Positions 28,106-37,365 of a stretch of 64,000 nt of DNA are shown here, piece by piece. The notes beneath the pieces were generated by a model. The model did not search any database and had not been told where the DNA came from. It worked only from the letters and a program-made list of their open reading frames with translations. A program made the translations under genes and the position numbers. Each line of letters starts with the position of its first letter. The first letter of the stretch is position 1. The stretch lies in contig NC_015726.1 in NCBI RefSeq assembly GCF_000219215.1, positions 2,666,001 to 2,730,000 on the forward strand, given 5' to 3'. The DNA is from Cupriavidus necator N-1. Lineage in GTDB: Bacteria; Pseudomonadota; Gammaproteobacteria; Burkholderiales; Burkholderiaceae.

Positions 28106-29073
28106 GCCGCGCCACGCGTCACCGCAACGCCGGCGGCGGCAGCCATGCCGGCAAGACCACCGAATCCGCGCTGATCATCGCCGCCCATGGCCGCCATTAT
28201 GTGGTCGAGCTGGGCGACGGCACGCGCATGCATGCCTTCCCGCGCGGCAAGAAGAGCGACTGCGCGGTGGGCGACCATGTCAGCGTGGAACGCGCCGCCG
28301 CCGACCAGTGCGTGATCACCGCGGCCTCGCCGCGCAAGAACCTGCTGCACCGCTCCGACCAGTTCAAGTCCAAGCTGCTGGCCGCCAATATCGACCAGGT
28401 CGTGATCGTGCTGGCAACCGAGCCGGGCTTCTCCGAAGACCTGCTCGGCCGCGCGCTGGTGTCGGCCGAGGCGATGGAGATCCGGCCGCTGATCGTGCTC
28501 AACAAGACCGACCTGCCCGACCGGCTGGAAGAAGCGCGTGGGCGCCTGGCGCTGTACCGCGGGCTGGGCTACGACACGCTGGAGCTGTCGGTGCGCGCCG
28601 ACCCGGCGCAGGCGCTGGCCGCGCTCAAGCCGCGCCTGGCGGGGCTGGCCAGCATCCTGATCGGGCAATCGGGCATGGGCAAGTCGTCGCTGCTGAACCT
28701 GCTGATTCCGGGCGTGGATGCGCAGACCCGCGAGATCTCGGCCAAGCTTGACTCCGGCAAGCACACCACCACCTTCACGCGGCTCTATCACCTGCCGGCC
28801 GAATGGGGCACAGTGGACGGCCGCCAGGGTGCGCTGATCGATTCGCCGGGCTTCCAGGAATTCGGCCTGTACCACCTGAGCGAGGGCATGCTCGAACGCG
28901 CCTTCCCGGAGTTCCGGCCGCTGCTGACCGAGTGCCGCTTCTACAACTGCCACCATGTCAACGAGCCCGGCTGCGGCGTGCTGGCCGCGGTCGCATCGGG
29001 AGCGATCTCCGAGCGCCGCCACCAGCTCTACATGCAGTTGCTGCACGAATCCAACCAGCAGAAGCCGTGGTAA
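28102..29073 (+). CDS. rsgA: Ribosome small-subunit GTPase RsgA
   Basis: A 323-residue circularly permuted GTPase for 30S maturation. An OB-fold (20-80) precedes G4 NKTD (134-137), G1 [10 protein letters not shown] (188-197) and G3 DSPG (247-250). The C-terminal zinc finger uses C278, C283, H285 and C291. Start overlaps the stop of the M48 gene (ATGA). Confidence 0.95.
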   Translation: MSRATRHRNAGGGSHAGKTTESALIIAAHGRHYVVELGDGTRMHAFPRGKKSDCAVGDHVSVERAAADQCVITAASPRKNLLHRSDQFKSKLLAANIDQVVIVLATEPGFSEDLLGRALVSAEAMEIRPLIVLNKTDLPDRLEEARGRLALYRGLGYDTLELSVRADPAQALAALKPRLAGLASILIGQSGMGKSSLLNLLIPGVDAQTREISAKLDSGKHTTTFTRLYHLPAEWGTVDGRQGALIDSPGFQEFGLYHLSEGMLERAFPEFRPLLTECRFYNCHHVNEPGCGVLAAVASGAISERRHQLYMQLLHESNQQKPW

Positions 29074-29106
29074 GGTAAGCGCACCTGGGTTACCCGGTGC
29101 GCTGCC

Positions 29107-29412
29107 ATGAAACTGCTGCTGTCCGCCACTTCCCTCGTCCATGCGGCCCATTGCCGGAACGTCCTGCGGGCGGCCGGCATCCGGGCGGAATTGCGCAATA
29201 CCTGGCTGGCCGGCGCGACCGGCGAGATCCCGTTCCGGGAGAGTGCGCCACAGGTGTGGCTGGTCGATGACGAGATGGAAGCGCAGGCGTGGGCCGTGCT
29301 CAATGCCGCCGCCAACCCGGCGCCGGGGCCCAGCTGGCAATGCCGCCACTGCCTGGAATGGCACGAGGCCCAGTTCGGCGCCTGCTGGCGCTGCGGCGCG
29401 GCCCGCGACTAG
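29107..29412 (+). CDS. DUF2007-domain protein with C-terminal zinc ribbon
   Basis: A 101-residue protein. Residues 1-70 are a DUF2007 (putative signal-transducing, ferredoxin-like) fold, RNVLRAAGIRAELRN and VWLVDDEMEAQAWAVL. The tail WQCRHCLEWHEAQFGACWRCG forms a CxxC...CxxC zinc ribbon, often fused to this domain in proteobacteria. Lies 33 bp after rsgA, same strand, and likely in that operon. Role unknown. Confidence 0.8.
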   Translation: MKLLLSATSLVHAAHCRNVLRAAGIRAELRNTWLAGATGEIPFRESAPQVWLVDDEMEAQAWAVLNAAANPAPGPSWQCRHCLEWHEAQFGACWRCGAARD

Positions 29413-29442
29413 CGCGCCGACCCACCGTTTTTTAAACGCCCC

Positions 29443-30438
29443 TCAGCCGACCCAGAGCGCCAGCGACAGCATCGCGAGCAGCAGCATCCACAGCACCACC
29501 GCGCGCCATACCAGGCCCACGGCCGACTGCAGCGTGCGCACGCCGGGCTCGGTGCCGAATTCGGGCGGCACCGGTTCCGGGCCGCCGTTGTCCTCTTCCA
29601 TGCCGGGCGCGTAGTCCACGGCCGGGCCGGCCACGCTGGTGCGCAGCACCACGGTGGAATCGTCCTCGGCCAGCGGCGTGCCCAGGCGCACGCCCAGCGC
29701 CCCGCCCCCGCTGGCAAGCAGGATGCCGTTGACGGCATCGTTCCACTTGCGCGCATGGTTGCGCCAGGCGTAGACCGCATCCTCGAAGTTGCCGACGATG
29801 GCAAAGCCGATCGCCGTCAGCCGCGACGGCACCCAGTCCAGCAAATAAAAGGCGCGCGCCGCAAAGCGGCCCAGCGCGGGGCTGCGCTCGGCCGAGGGCT
29901 GGTTCCAGTGGCGGCTCAGGTATTCGGCGGTGCGGTACAGCACCACCCCGCCGGGGCCGACCGGCACCAGGAACCAGAAGAACACGCCGAACACATGCCG
30001 GTGCACGGCGACGATTGCCGCTTCCAGCGTGTGCCGCACGATCTCGGAAACCGGCATCTCGACGGTGTCCAGGCCGGTCCACTCGTGCAGCAGCGTGCGC
30101 GCGGTATGGACGTCGTCGCGGTTCAGGGCCTCGTGGATGTCGGTGAAGAAGTGGCTGAACTGGCGAAAGCCCAACGTCATGTACAGCACCAGCACATTCC
30201 AGGCGAGCGTCAGCGCCACGCTGATCGAGGCCAGCAGGTAGTGCACCACGATCACCGCCAGGGTCAGCGGCACGACCACGGTCAGCCAGGCCAGCGCGGC
30301 GTCGCGCGGCCGGCCGGTGTCGAAGGCGTGTTCCGCACGGTCGCCGAGTGCGCGCACGATCTCGTGGATCGGGTTGTTGCGGCCCAGGGCGCGGAATTGT
30401 TCAGCGATCAGCGCCAGGAGAATGGAAACAAAGGTCAT
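29443..30438 (-). CDS. CobD/CbiB-family membrane protein, orphan
   Basis: A 331-residue protein with several membrane helices, beginning MTFVSILLALIAEQFRAL and containing NRDDVHTARTLLHEWTGLDT, FWFLVPVGPGGVVLYR and WNDAVNGILLASGGGALGVRLG, as in CbiB and AmpE proteins. CbiB makes adenosylcobinamide phosphate, but no other cobalamin gene is in sight and homologues in Burkholderiales sit alone, so a cobalamin role is unproven; an AmpE-like role is possible. Start chosen at ATG 30438, where the membrane segment begins. Confidence 0.82.
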   Translation of the reverse strand: MTFVSILLALIAEQFRALGRNNPIHEIVRALGDRAEHAFDTGRPRDAALAWLTVVVPLTLAVIVVHYLLASISVALTLAWNVLVLYMTLGFRQFSHFFTDIHEALNRDDVHTARTLLHEWTGLDTVEMPVSEIVRHTLEAAIVAVHRHVFGVFFWFLVPVGPGGVVLYRTAEYLSRHWNQPSAERSPALGRFAARAFYLLDWVPSRLTAIGFAIVGNFEDAVYAWRNHARKWNDAVNGILLASGGGALGVRLGTPLAEDDSTVVLRTSVAGPAVDYAPGMEEDNGGPEPVPPEFGTEPGVRTLQSAVGLVWRAVVLWMLLLAMLSLALWVG

Positions 30439-30562
30439 CTTGGTACGGGGTGTTCCAAGGGCACGCCTGGCCCTTCCGGGCTTGCCGGCGATGTGCCGGC
30501 ACAGGCGCAATGCATAGCGAGAAGATAGCACAGCGCTACCTGCCGAGGCCCGGCGCGCGGTG

Positions 30563-30593
30563 CAAAAAACAAAAGCCCGCCGGAAGGCGGGCT
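30563..30593 (-). terminator. Terminator of the pirin gene
   Basis: AGCCCGCC / GGCGGGCT with a 4-base loop is followed on the minus strand by TTTTGTTTTTTG. Confidence 0.85.
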
Positions 30594-30617
30594 CTTGCAT
30601 GCGGCAATGAACGATGC

Positions 30618-31316
30618 TCAGGGCAGGTCGAACACCAGTACTTCGGCGCCATCGCCGCCAGACAGCGCGACCTCGCCCACGGCTTCCAGCTTCGCTGCGT
30701 CGCCGGCTTCAAGCGCCTTGCCGTTGACCGTCACCCGCCCGCGCGCCACGTGGACATAGGCGCGGCGGCCCGGCGCCAGCGCCAGCGTGGCCGCCTCGTC
30801 GCCATCGAACAGGCCGGCGTACAGGCGCACGTCCTGGTGCACCACCACCGAGCCCTCGGCGCCGTCGGCGCTGGCCACCAGGCGCAGCCTGCCGCGTTTG
30901 TCGGCTGCGTCGAAATGCTTTTCCTCGTAGCCGGGGTCGGTACCGGTCTCGGCCGGCATGATCCAGATCTGCAGAAAGTGGGTGGTGTCATTCGCGGCGT
31001 GGTTGTACTCCGAATGACGCACGCCGGTGCCGGCGCTCATGCGCTGCACATCGCCAGGACGGATCACGCTGCCGTTGCCCATGCTGTCCTTGTGGGCCAG
31101 TTCACCCTCCAGCACGTAGCTGATGATTTCCATGTCGCGGTGGCCGTGGGTGCCAAAGCCCATACCCGGCGCGACGCGGTCCTCGTTGATCACGCGCAGT
31201 GGCCCGAACTGCACATACTTCGGGTCATAGTAGTCGGCGAACGAGAACGAATGAAAAGACTTCAGCCAGCCATGATCGGCGTAACCACGCTCTGCAGACT
31301 TTCTGATTTCAATCAT
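30618..31316 (-). CDS. Pirin-family bicupin (YhhW-like)
   Basis: A 232-residue pirin. The N-terminal cupin has the metal ligands in FGTHGHRDMEIISYVLEG and GVRHSEYNH; the C-terminal cupin is degenerate. Family members act as quercetinases or redox-sensing cofactors. It is transcribed away from an adjacent LysR-type regulator, a common arrangement in which the regulator controls pirin in response to electrophiles or redox state. Confidence 0.92.
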   Translation of the reverse strand: MIEIRKSAERGYADHGWLKSFHSFSFADYYDPKYVQFGPLRVINEDRVAPGMGFGTHGHRDMEIISYVLEGELAHKDSMGNGSVIRPGDVQRMSAGTGVRHSEYNHAANDTTHFLQIWIMPAETGTDPGYEEKHFDAADKRGRLRLVASADGAEGSVVVHQDVRLYAGLFDGDEAATLALAPGRRAYVHVARGRVTVNGKALEAGDAAKLEAVGEVALSGGDGAEVLVFDLP

Positions 31317-31452
31317 TTTGATGGCCCTCCTTGAGCCTGTTTGCCCGCGAGCACTGGCTTGATACCGTGTCGCGGCATACGTTTTCGCTTTTGATGCTAG
31401 GAAGTTTAGGGCTTGAGGCGTATATTTACGGGGATCATCTTAGAAGCAGTCA

Positions 31453-31467
31453 TTCAGAATTTCTGAA
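31453..31467 (+). promoter_or_regulatory. Perfect 7-1-7 palindrome abutting the LysR start codon
   Basis: TTCAGAA-T-TTCTGAA ends one base before the ATG at 31469. It contains the T-N11-A pattern of LysR-type sites and lies between the divergent pirin and LysR genes. Its position suggests autorepression. Confidence 0.55.
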
Positions 31468-31468
31468 C

Positions 31469-32389
31469 ATGGCCCTCTCACTAGAATCCCTCGAAGTCCT
31501 GGACGCCATTGAACGCAAGGGCAGCTTTGCAGCCGCCGCCCACGAGATGGGCAAGGTCCCTTCCGCGCTGACCTACGTGGTGCGCAAGCTGGAAGAAGAC
31601 CTGGACGTGCTGCTGTTTGACCGACGCCGCCACCGTGCCGAGCTGACGCCGGCCGGCCGCGCCCTGCTCGATGAGGGCCGCCACCTGCTCCATGCCGCCG
31701 ATGACCTGGCACGGCGCGTCAAGCGCCTGGCCACCGGCTGGGAGGCCACCCTCACCATCGTGGTCGACGACCTGATCAACTTCCGCGCGCTGCTGCCGGT
31801 GATCCACGACTTCTATGCCGAGAACACCGCCACCCGGCTGCGCTTTTCCAAGGAAGTGCTGGGCGGCGCCTGGGATGCGCTGGTCAGCAACCGCGCCGAC
31901 CTGGTGATCGGCGGCGCCTACGATGCGCCCAGCACGCAGGGCTTCCAGATCCGGCCGCTGGGCTCGATGCCGTTCGTGTTTGCGGTGGCGGCGCACCATC
32001 CGCTAGCCACCGAGGAAGGCCCGCTCACCACCATCCAGATCGCCAGGCACCGCATCGTCGCGGTGGGCGACACCTCGCGCAACCTGCCGGCACGCACCCA
32101 CGGCGTCCTGGCCGGCCAGGACGTACTGGTGGTGCCCACCATGCGCGACAAGCTGGAAGCGCAGATCCGCGGGCTGGGCTGCGGCTGGCTGCCGGCGCCG
32201 ATGGCGCAACCCCATATCGAAAGCGGCGTGCTGCAGGCGCGCGAGACCGTCGAGGTGCGCGCGCCCGGCAACTTCAAGGTAGCCTGGCGCACCAGCAACC
32301 GCGGCAAGGCGCTGCAGTGGTGGGCCAGCAAGCTGGAAGACCCGCGCCTGGCGCAGGCGCTGCTGCAGCAACCCGACTTCGCCGGCTGA
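31469..32389 (+). CDS. LysR-family transcriptional regulator
   Basis: A 306-residue regulator. The winged helix-turn-helix (1-60) reads [36 protein letters not shown] in pieces typical of LysR, followed by [23 protein letters not shown]. An effector-binding domain spans about 90-300. It is divergent from the pirin gene (152 bp) and a palindrome abuts its start. Start at 31469 matches the family N-terminus ([14 protein letters not shown]). Confidence 0.92.
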   Translation: MALSLESLEVLDAIERKGSFAAAAHEMGKVPSALTYVVRKLEEDLDVLLFDRRRHRAELTPAGRALLDEGRHLLHAADDLARRVKRLATGWEATLTIVVDDLINFRALLPVIHDFYAENTATRLRFSKEVLGGAWDALVSNRADLVIGGAYDAPSTQGFQIRPLGSMPFVFAVAAHHPLATEEGPLTTIQIARHRIVAVGDTSRNLPARTHGVLAGQDVLVVPTMRDKLEAQIRGLGCGWLPAPMAQPHIESGVLQARETVEVRAPGNFKVAWRTSNRGKALQWWASKLEDPRLAQALLQQPDFAG

Positions 32390-32400
32390 GGGCAGGCCTC

Positions 32401-33327
32401 ATGGTAGTGACGGCAGTACCGACGGTTGCCGGGGCAGCCGGCTATCGCGGCCGCTTCGCCCCCTCGCCCACCGGGCCACTGCATATGGGCTCGCTGGTCA
32501 CCGCGCTGGCCAGCTGGCTGGATGCGCGGGCGCACGGCGGCCAGTGGCTGGTGCGCATCGAGGACATCGACATGCCGCGCTGCGTGCGCGGCGCGGACGA
32601 CGACATCCTGCTCACACTGGAACGCCTGGGCATGACGCCGGACGAGCCGCCGGTATGGCAGAGCCGGCGTGAACCGTTCTATGCCGATGCGCTGCGCCGC
32701 CTAGACGCCGCCGGGCAACTCTACCCCTGCGGCTGTTCGCGCAAGGAGATCGCCGATTCGCTGGTGCACGTGCGCGAGCGGCACCAGACCCTGGGCTATC
32801 CCGGCACTTGCCGCCACGGCCTGAACGGCAAGCTGCCGCGCGCCTGGCGCGTGCGCGTGCCGGACGGCCCAGCCGCCACCCTGTGCTTCGACGACCGCTG
32901 GCAGGGCCGCCAGTGCCAGGACCTGGAAACCGAACTGGGCGACTTCGTGCTGCGCCGCGCGGACGGGCTGTGGGCGTATCAACTGGCGGTAGTGGTGGAT
33001 GACGGCCTGCAGGGCATCACGCATATCGTGCGCGGCGCCGACCTGCTCGACTCCACGCCGCGCCAGATCCACCTGCAGCACCTGCTGGGCCTGCCCACGC
33101 CGGCCTACCTGCACGTGCCGGTGGTGGCCAACCAGACCGGCGAGAAGCTGAGCAAGCAAAGCGGTGCGCAGGCAATCGACACCACCGCACCGCTGGACGC
33201 GCTGCGCGAAGCCGGCACCCACCTGGGGTTGTCGAACCACGCGGAGAGTGTGAACGACTGGCTTGCGCGTGCCACCGACGGGTGGCGCCAACTGCTGGCC
33301 AGGCTGCCGCAGCCCCTGCGCGGCTAG
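32401..33327 (+). CDS. gluQ: Glutamyl-Q tRNA(Asp) synthetase
   Basis: A 308-residue truncated GluRS paralogue that glutamylates queuosine at position 34 of tRNA(Asp). HIGH-like [10 protein letters not shown] (about 25-34), a zinc-binding CGC with later Cys ([17 protein letters not shown]) and KMSKS-like EKLSKQ are present; the anticodon-binding domain of GluRS is absent, as expected. ATG at 32401 follows the LysR stop by 11 bp, so both may be cotranscribed. Confidence 0.94.
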   Translation: MVVTAVPTVAGAAGYRGRFAPSPTGPLHMGSLVTALASWLDARAHGGQWLVRIEDIDMPRCVRGADDDILLTLERLGMTPDEPPVWQSRREPFYADALRRLDAAGQLYPCGCSRKEIADSLVHVRERHQTLGYPGTCRHGLNGKLPRAWRVRVPDGPAATLCFDDRWQGRQCQDLETELGDFVLRRADGLWAYQLAVVVDDGLQGITHIVRGADLLDSTPRQIHLQHLLGLPTPAYLHVPVVANQTGEKLSKQSGAQAIDTTAPLDALREAGTHLGLSNHAESVNDWLARATDGWRQLLARLPQPLRG

Positions 33328-33342
33328 CGTCCCTCAAAAAGC

Positions 33343-33369
33343 AAATGGCCCGCGCAAGCGGGCCATTTT
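33343..33369. terminator. Bidirectional terminator between gluQ and helicase gene
   Basis: AAATGGCCCGC / GCGGGCCATTT with GCAA loop; TTTT on the plus strand and TTTGCTTTTTG on the minus strand. Confidence 0.8.
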
Positions 33370-33388
33370 CAGCTACGGCAGGATCAGA

Positions 33389-34891
33389 TCAGGACTTGCG
33401 CGGCACGCCACCCAGCAGGGCAGCCACCGGCCGCTTGGGCGCCTGGCGGCCACGGCTCAGCGCAGCGGCCACTTCATCGGCCGCCTTGGCCTGGGCGACA
33501 CTGGCGGCGCTGGGCTCGTACGGGCGCGAGAAGAACGGATCATCCGAGGCACGGAACACCTGGCGGTTGGCGCTGTGCTCGTGGCGGCGCGGACGCTCTT
33601 CGCCCTCGCCGTTGCCGCGCGCGCGGCGCACGTCACTACGCTCGCGGCGGCGCTCGGTGTCGCCCTGGCGGGCGCGCTCGCCGGTCGGGTCGAAGCCTTC
33701 CAGCTTGCCGCGCGGGATGCTGCGCTTGATCAGCTTCTCGATATCTGACAGCAAGCGCTCGTCATTGCCCGGCACGTAGATCGACAGCGCATCGCCGCTG
33801 GCGCCGGCACGGCCGGTACGGCCGATGCGGTGCACATAGTCTTCGGCGCTGTACGGCACGTCGAAATTAACCACGCACGGCATGTCGGGGATATCGAGCC
33901 CGCGCGCGGCCACGTCGGTGGCGACCAGCGCGTCGATGGTGCCGCTCTTGAAGCCTTCCAGCGTCTGCATGCGCTCGGTCTGGGTCTTGTCGCCGTGGAT
34001 GGCGGCGGCGTTGATGCCCTCGCGCTCCAGGTGGCGCGCCAAGCGCGAGCAGCCGATCTTGCTGTTGACGAAGACGATGCACTGGCGCGACAGCCCCTGC
34101 TCGGCGCGCTGCTTGAGCAGGTGCACGACCGCTGCCTGCTTGTGGCCGTCTTCGACCAGGTACACCATCTGGCGCACGTTCTCGTTGGTCGAGTTGCTGC
34201 GCGCCACTTCAATGGTGACCGGGTGCTTCAGGTAGCTGGAGGCCAGCCGCTTGATTTCCGGCGAGAACGTGGCCGAGAACAGCAGCGTCTGGCGATGCGC
34301 CGGCAGCAGGTTGATGATGCGCTGCAGGTCCGGCAGGAAGCCCATGTCGAGCATGCGGTCGGCTTCGTCCAGCACCAGCATCTGCACCTGCGACAGGTTG
34401 ACCGACTTCTGCTGCACGTGGTCCAGCAGGCGGCCGGGCGTGGCAACGAGGATTTCCACGCCGCGGCGCAGCGCATCGGTCTGCGGGTTCATGTCCACGC
34501 CGCCAAACACCACGGTACTGCGCAGGTCGGTGTGCTTGGCGTAGCGCGCGACGTTGTCGTAGACCTGGTCGGCCAGCTCGCGTGTGGGCGTCAGCATCAG
34601 CGCGCGCACCGGGTGGCGTGCCGGCGAGGCGCTAGCATTGGCCAGCGGCAGCAGGCGCTGGATGATCGGCAGCGCGAAGCCCGCGGTCTTGCCGGTGCCG
34701 GTCTGCGCGGCGCCCATCATGTCCTTGCCTATCAGCACGACCGGGATGGCCTGTGCCTGGATCGGGGTGGGCGTGGTGTAGCCCTGCTCGGACAAGGCGC
34801 GCAGGATGCGCGCGTCCAGGCCGAAGCTGTCGAATGTCTGCACGGCGGTCTGCCCCGCGGTAGTGGCTTCTGGTGCGTTCGTAGTGGTCAT
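33389..34891 (-). CDS. rhlE: DEAD-box ATP-dependent RNA helicase, second RhlE-like copy
   Basis: A 500-residue RNA helicase. Motifs in order: GYTTPTPIQAQAIP (Q), [35 protein letters not shown] ([17 protein letters not shown]), [17 protein letters not shown] and [10 protein letters not shown]. The basic C-terminal extension (about 400-500) is Arg/Glu-rich rather than Gly-rich, distinguishing it from the copy at 14979. ATG at 34891 is the start matching family length; frames extend upstream without a ribosome-binding site. Confidence 0.92.
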   Translation of the reverse strand: MTTTNAPEATTAGQTAVQTFDSFGLDARILRALSEQGYTTPTPIQAQAIPVVLIGKDMMGAAQTGTGKTAGFALPIIQRLLPLANASASPARHPVRALMLTPTRELADQVYDNVARYAKHTDLRSTVVFGGVDMNPQTDALRRGVEILVATPGRLLDHVQQKSVNLSQVQMLVLDEADRMLDMGFLPDLQRIINLLPAHRQTLLFSATFSPEIKRLASSYLKHPVTIEVARSNSTNENVRQMVYLVEDGHKQAAVVHLLKQRAEQGLSRQCIVFVNSKIGCSRLARHLEREGINAAAIHGDKTQTERMQTLEGFKSGTIDALVATDVAARGLDIPDMPCVVNFDVPYSAEDYVHRIGRTGRAGASGDALSIYVPGNDERLLSDIEKLIKRSIPRGKLEGFDPTGERARQGDTERRRERSDVRRARGNGEGEERPRRHEHSANRQVFRASDDPFFSRPYEPSAASVAQAKAADEVAAALSRGRQAPKRPVAALLGGVPRKS

Positions 34892-35037
34892 GGGTATCGG
34901 TGTCTGGCGGGAGGCGAACCCGGCACAAACGGATACGCGTCTGGAACTCATCTCGCCCTGACTCTCGCCTGGCGCCGGGAGGGTTCCGGCACGGCCATGC
35001 TGGCTGCAGCATTTGGCCAAGAGAATCAAAGACTTAG

Positions 35038-35043
35038 ATTTTA
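35038..35043 (-). promoter_or_regulatory. Extended -10 promoter candidate for the second helicase gene
   Basis: Minus-strand TGC precedes TAAAAT, 147 bases before the ATG at 34891. The remaining 34892-35209 spacer shows no gene. Confidence 0.4.
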
Positions 35044-35209
35044 GCACCTCTGCCAGCACAGTGGGCATTCTGGCAGCGCCGTGCGCCTGGCGCGACAGTA
35101 GGCGGCGCAGGCTGGCGGGATTTCAAGAAACTGTCATATCCGCCACGCAAGATGCCGGCGGCGCGGTGGCCACGGCCGGACCGCGCACCCCCATCTCACC
35201 GAGACCTAC

Positions 35210-35356
35210 ATGGACTTCGAGCTTTTCCGCCAGACCTGCCAGCAGTTCCTGCGCACCTCCAGCCAGTTCCTTGGCCTGGCCGCGGCCGCCTGCCAGCCGG
35301 CACTGCAATTGCCGGCCCTGCCGGCCAGCCAGCCCCAAGGGCAGCAGCCCGCCTGA
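35210..35356 (+). CDS. Hypothetical 48-residue small protein
   Basis: A short frame, starting MDFELFRQTCQQFLRTSSQF and ending in an Ala/Pro/Gln-rich tail, with a helical amphipathic first half and two Cys. Only a weak GAGA precedes the ATG. It does not match a family I know. Codon use is typical of the genome, but the case for translation is modest. Confidence 0.35.
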   Translation: MDFELFRQTCQQFLRTSSQFLGLAAAACQPALQLPALPASQPQGQQPA

Positions 35357-35392
35357 ACTTCAGCGGGGCCACCGAAGCGGCATCCGAATCAC

Positions 35393-35608
35393 TCAGTCGC
35401 CGCGGATGCCGTTGTCCTGGATCACCTTGCCCCACTTGCTGTAGTCGGCCTTCATGCGCGCGGCCAGCTGCTCGGGCGGCATATAAGCGGCCACCGTGCC
35501 GGCGCCCAGTATTTTCTGCTGCACGGCCGGATCGGCCAGCGCCTACTTCAGCTCGGCCGACAGCGTGGCCACCACCTCCCTGGGCGTGCCGGCCGCAAAT
35601 GACAGGAT
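35393..35608 (-). pseudogene. Remnant of a tripartite tricarboxylate (Bug/TctC) binding protein
   Basis: About 71 codons of the C-terminal end are left: AAGTPREVVATLSAELK, an in-frame TAG at 35545-35543, then ALADPAVQQKILGAG and a C-terminal WGKVIQDNGI. This is the hallmark end of Bug-type periplasmic solute-binding proteins, normally about 320 residues with a signal peptide. The N-terminal three quarters are gone and the fragment begins right at the CoA-transferase stop, so a deletion removed most of the gene. Confidence 0.8.
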
Positions 35609-37236
35609 TACAGGTGCAGGGGCCCGGCCTGGAACAGGCGCGCATCCATTTCGCGCAGGTCCGGCGCCACGGCCACGGGCGTTGCGCACTGGTCCAGCAC
35701 ATCGCGCTGCAGGTCCACGCCCGGGGCGATCTCGACCAGCGTGAGGCGGGCTTCTCCGCCTGCGCCAGCGCGCATCTCGAACACCGCGCGCTCGGTGATG
35801 TACAGCACCGGGATGCCGAGCGACGCCACATAGGGCCCGTTGAAGCTCAGGTGCGACACCTCCGGCACGATCTTCTTCACGCGGCCTTCGCGCACGATCT
35901 GCAGGCGGCCTTCGCCGGCGCGGACTTCCAGCCCGCCCGCCGTAAGCGTGCCCATGAACACCACCGCGCGCGCGCTCTGCGTGATGTTGATAAAGCCGCC
36001 GACGCCGGCAATCGATGCGCCCTCGCCTTCGCCGAACTTGCTGACGTTGACGTTGCCGTGGCCATCCAGCTCGGCCAGGCCGAGGATGGCCAGGTCGATG
36101 CCGCCGCCCTCGTAGAAATCGAACTGCGCGGGCTGGTCCACCACCGCCTCCGGGTAGGCCGAGGCACCGAAACTGAGGCCATCCGCGGGCGTGCCGCCGA
36201 TGGGGCCGGCCTCGACGGTCAGCGTGAAGCCGTCCAGCCCGGCCTGGTGCGCCAGCATGCCGACCGCTGCCGGCATGCCCACGCCCAGGTTGACCACGCG
36301 CGGCGCACGGCGCGCCAGCTCCATCACCGCACGGCGCTGCACGATGGTGCGCGCGTCGAGCGGGCCGGCAGCCACCGGCGTCGCTTCCGCTTCGACCACT
36401 GCTGCCTCGCCCTGCCACGGCGTCACGTAGGCCGGGTTGTAGGACTCGGCAAACGTCATCTGATGGTTGGCGGGGTTGTCGCAGACCACCACGTAATCGA
36501 CCAGGATGCCGGGCACGTGGATGGCCTGCAGGATCTCATGGTGGTCGACCAGGCTTTCCACCTGCGCGATCACGATGCCGCCCGAGTTATGGGCCGCCTG
36601 CGCCATCGCGAGCAGCTCATGGTGGAAGGCTTCGCGATGCGTGCTGAGGTTGCCGCGGGTGTCGGCAGCGGTGCAGCGGATCAGCGCGCAGTGGATCGGG
36701 AAGCTCGGGTAGAACAGGTATTCTTCGCCGCGGAAGTCGACCGCATCGACCCAGCATGCCTTGCCCCCGGCAATGGCCTGGCGCGCGCGCTCGTTGACGG
36801 CGCCGCCGTGGTAGCGCGCATCCTGCGCGGTGCGCGGGTCGACGAAGGTGTGCAGGCCGATCTTGGTCATCACGCCGGGCTTGCCGCCGGCGATGGCGCG
36901 GTACAGGTGCGTCAGCACGCCCTGCGGCAGGTTGTAGCCCTCGCACTGCTCCGCCATGGCCAGCGTGGCCAGCCGCGTGGCCGAGCGCCAGTGGCCGCCG
37001 ACGATGCTGGCGGTCATGCCGGCATTGCCGAAGTGGTTCACGCCGCGCGCGCCGCGGTCGCCCTGCCCCGCCGAATACACCAGCGTCAGGTCGCGCGGCA
37101 GCCCGCTCTGCAGGAAGCGCTGTTCCAGCGCCTCGGTCACGGCCTCGGCATGGCCGGCGCCGACAAAGCCCGCGCTGGCCACGGTCCAGCCGTCCTGCAC
37201 GAGTGCCGCCGCTTCGCGTGCGGTGATCACCTTCAT
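35608..37236 (-). CDS. Acyl-CoA:acetate/3-oxoacid CoA-transferase (fused alpha-beta)
   Basis: A 542-residue family I CoA-transferase with both subunits on one chain, as in E. coli YdiF. The N-terminal half has ASAGFVGAGHAEAV and VYSAGQGDRGARGVNHF; the second half has RRAPRVVNLGVGMPAAV, the catalytic Glu in LTVEAGPIGG and GVGGFINITQSARAVVF. It moves CoA between short-chain acyl groups. GGAG lies 8 bases before the ATG. The broken Bug-family gene just downstream suggests a former uptake-plus-activation operon for an organic acid. Confidence 0.92.
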   Translation of the reverse strand: MKVITAREAAALVQDGWTVASAGFVGAGHAEAVTEALEQRFLQSGLPRDLTLVYSAGQGDRGARGVNHFGNAGMTASIVGGHWRSATRLATLAMAEQCEGYNLPQGVLTHLYRAIAGGKPGVMTKIGLHTFVDPRTAQDARYHGGAVNERARQAIAGGKACWVDAVDFRGEEYLFYPSFPIHCALIRCTAADTRGNLSTHREAFHHELLAMAQAAHNSGGIVIAQVESLVDHHEILQAIHVPGILVDYVVVCDNPANHQMTFAESYNPAYVTPWQGEAAVVEAEATPVAAGPLDARTIVQRRAVMELARRAPRVVNLGVGMPAAVGMLAHQAGLDGFTLTVEAGPIGGTPADGLSFGASAYPEAVVDQPAQFDFYEGGGIDLAILGLAELDGHGNVNVSKFGEGEGASIAGVGGFINITQSARAVVFMGTLTAGGLEVRAGEGRLQIVREGRVKKIVPEVSHLSFNGPYVASLGIPVLYITERAVFEMRAGAGGEARLTLVEIAPGVDLQRDVLDQCATPVAVAPDLREMDARLFQAGPLHL

Positions 37237-37332
37237 CGCTGTCTCCGGTTTCGTTATGCCGTCCCGCTTCGGTGGCGAGACGTTTTTCGGTGCATTTCGT
37301 TTTTACGAAGCCGCCGTCGGCCCCCATGTAGA

Positions 37333-37365
37333 AAAGCCCCGCGTGCCGGGGAGGCAGCGGGGCTC
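37333..37365 (-). terminator. Orphan hairpin terminator
   Basis: AGCCCCGC / GCGGGGCT encloses an inner TGCC / GGCA stem and is followed on the minus strand by TTTTCTAC. No annotated gene ends here: the next minus-strand gene upstream is 480 bp away. It could end an unrecognised small RNA or be a relic. Confidence 0.5.

Noticed and set aside
29443..30438. Part of a cobalamin pathway
   Set aside because: No other cobalamin gene or B12 riboswitch in the window.
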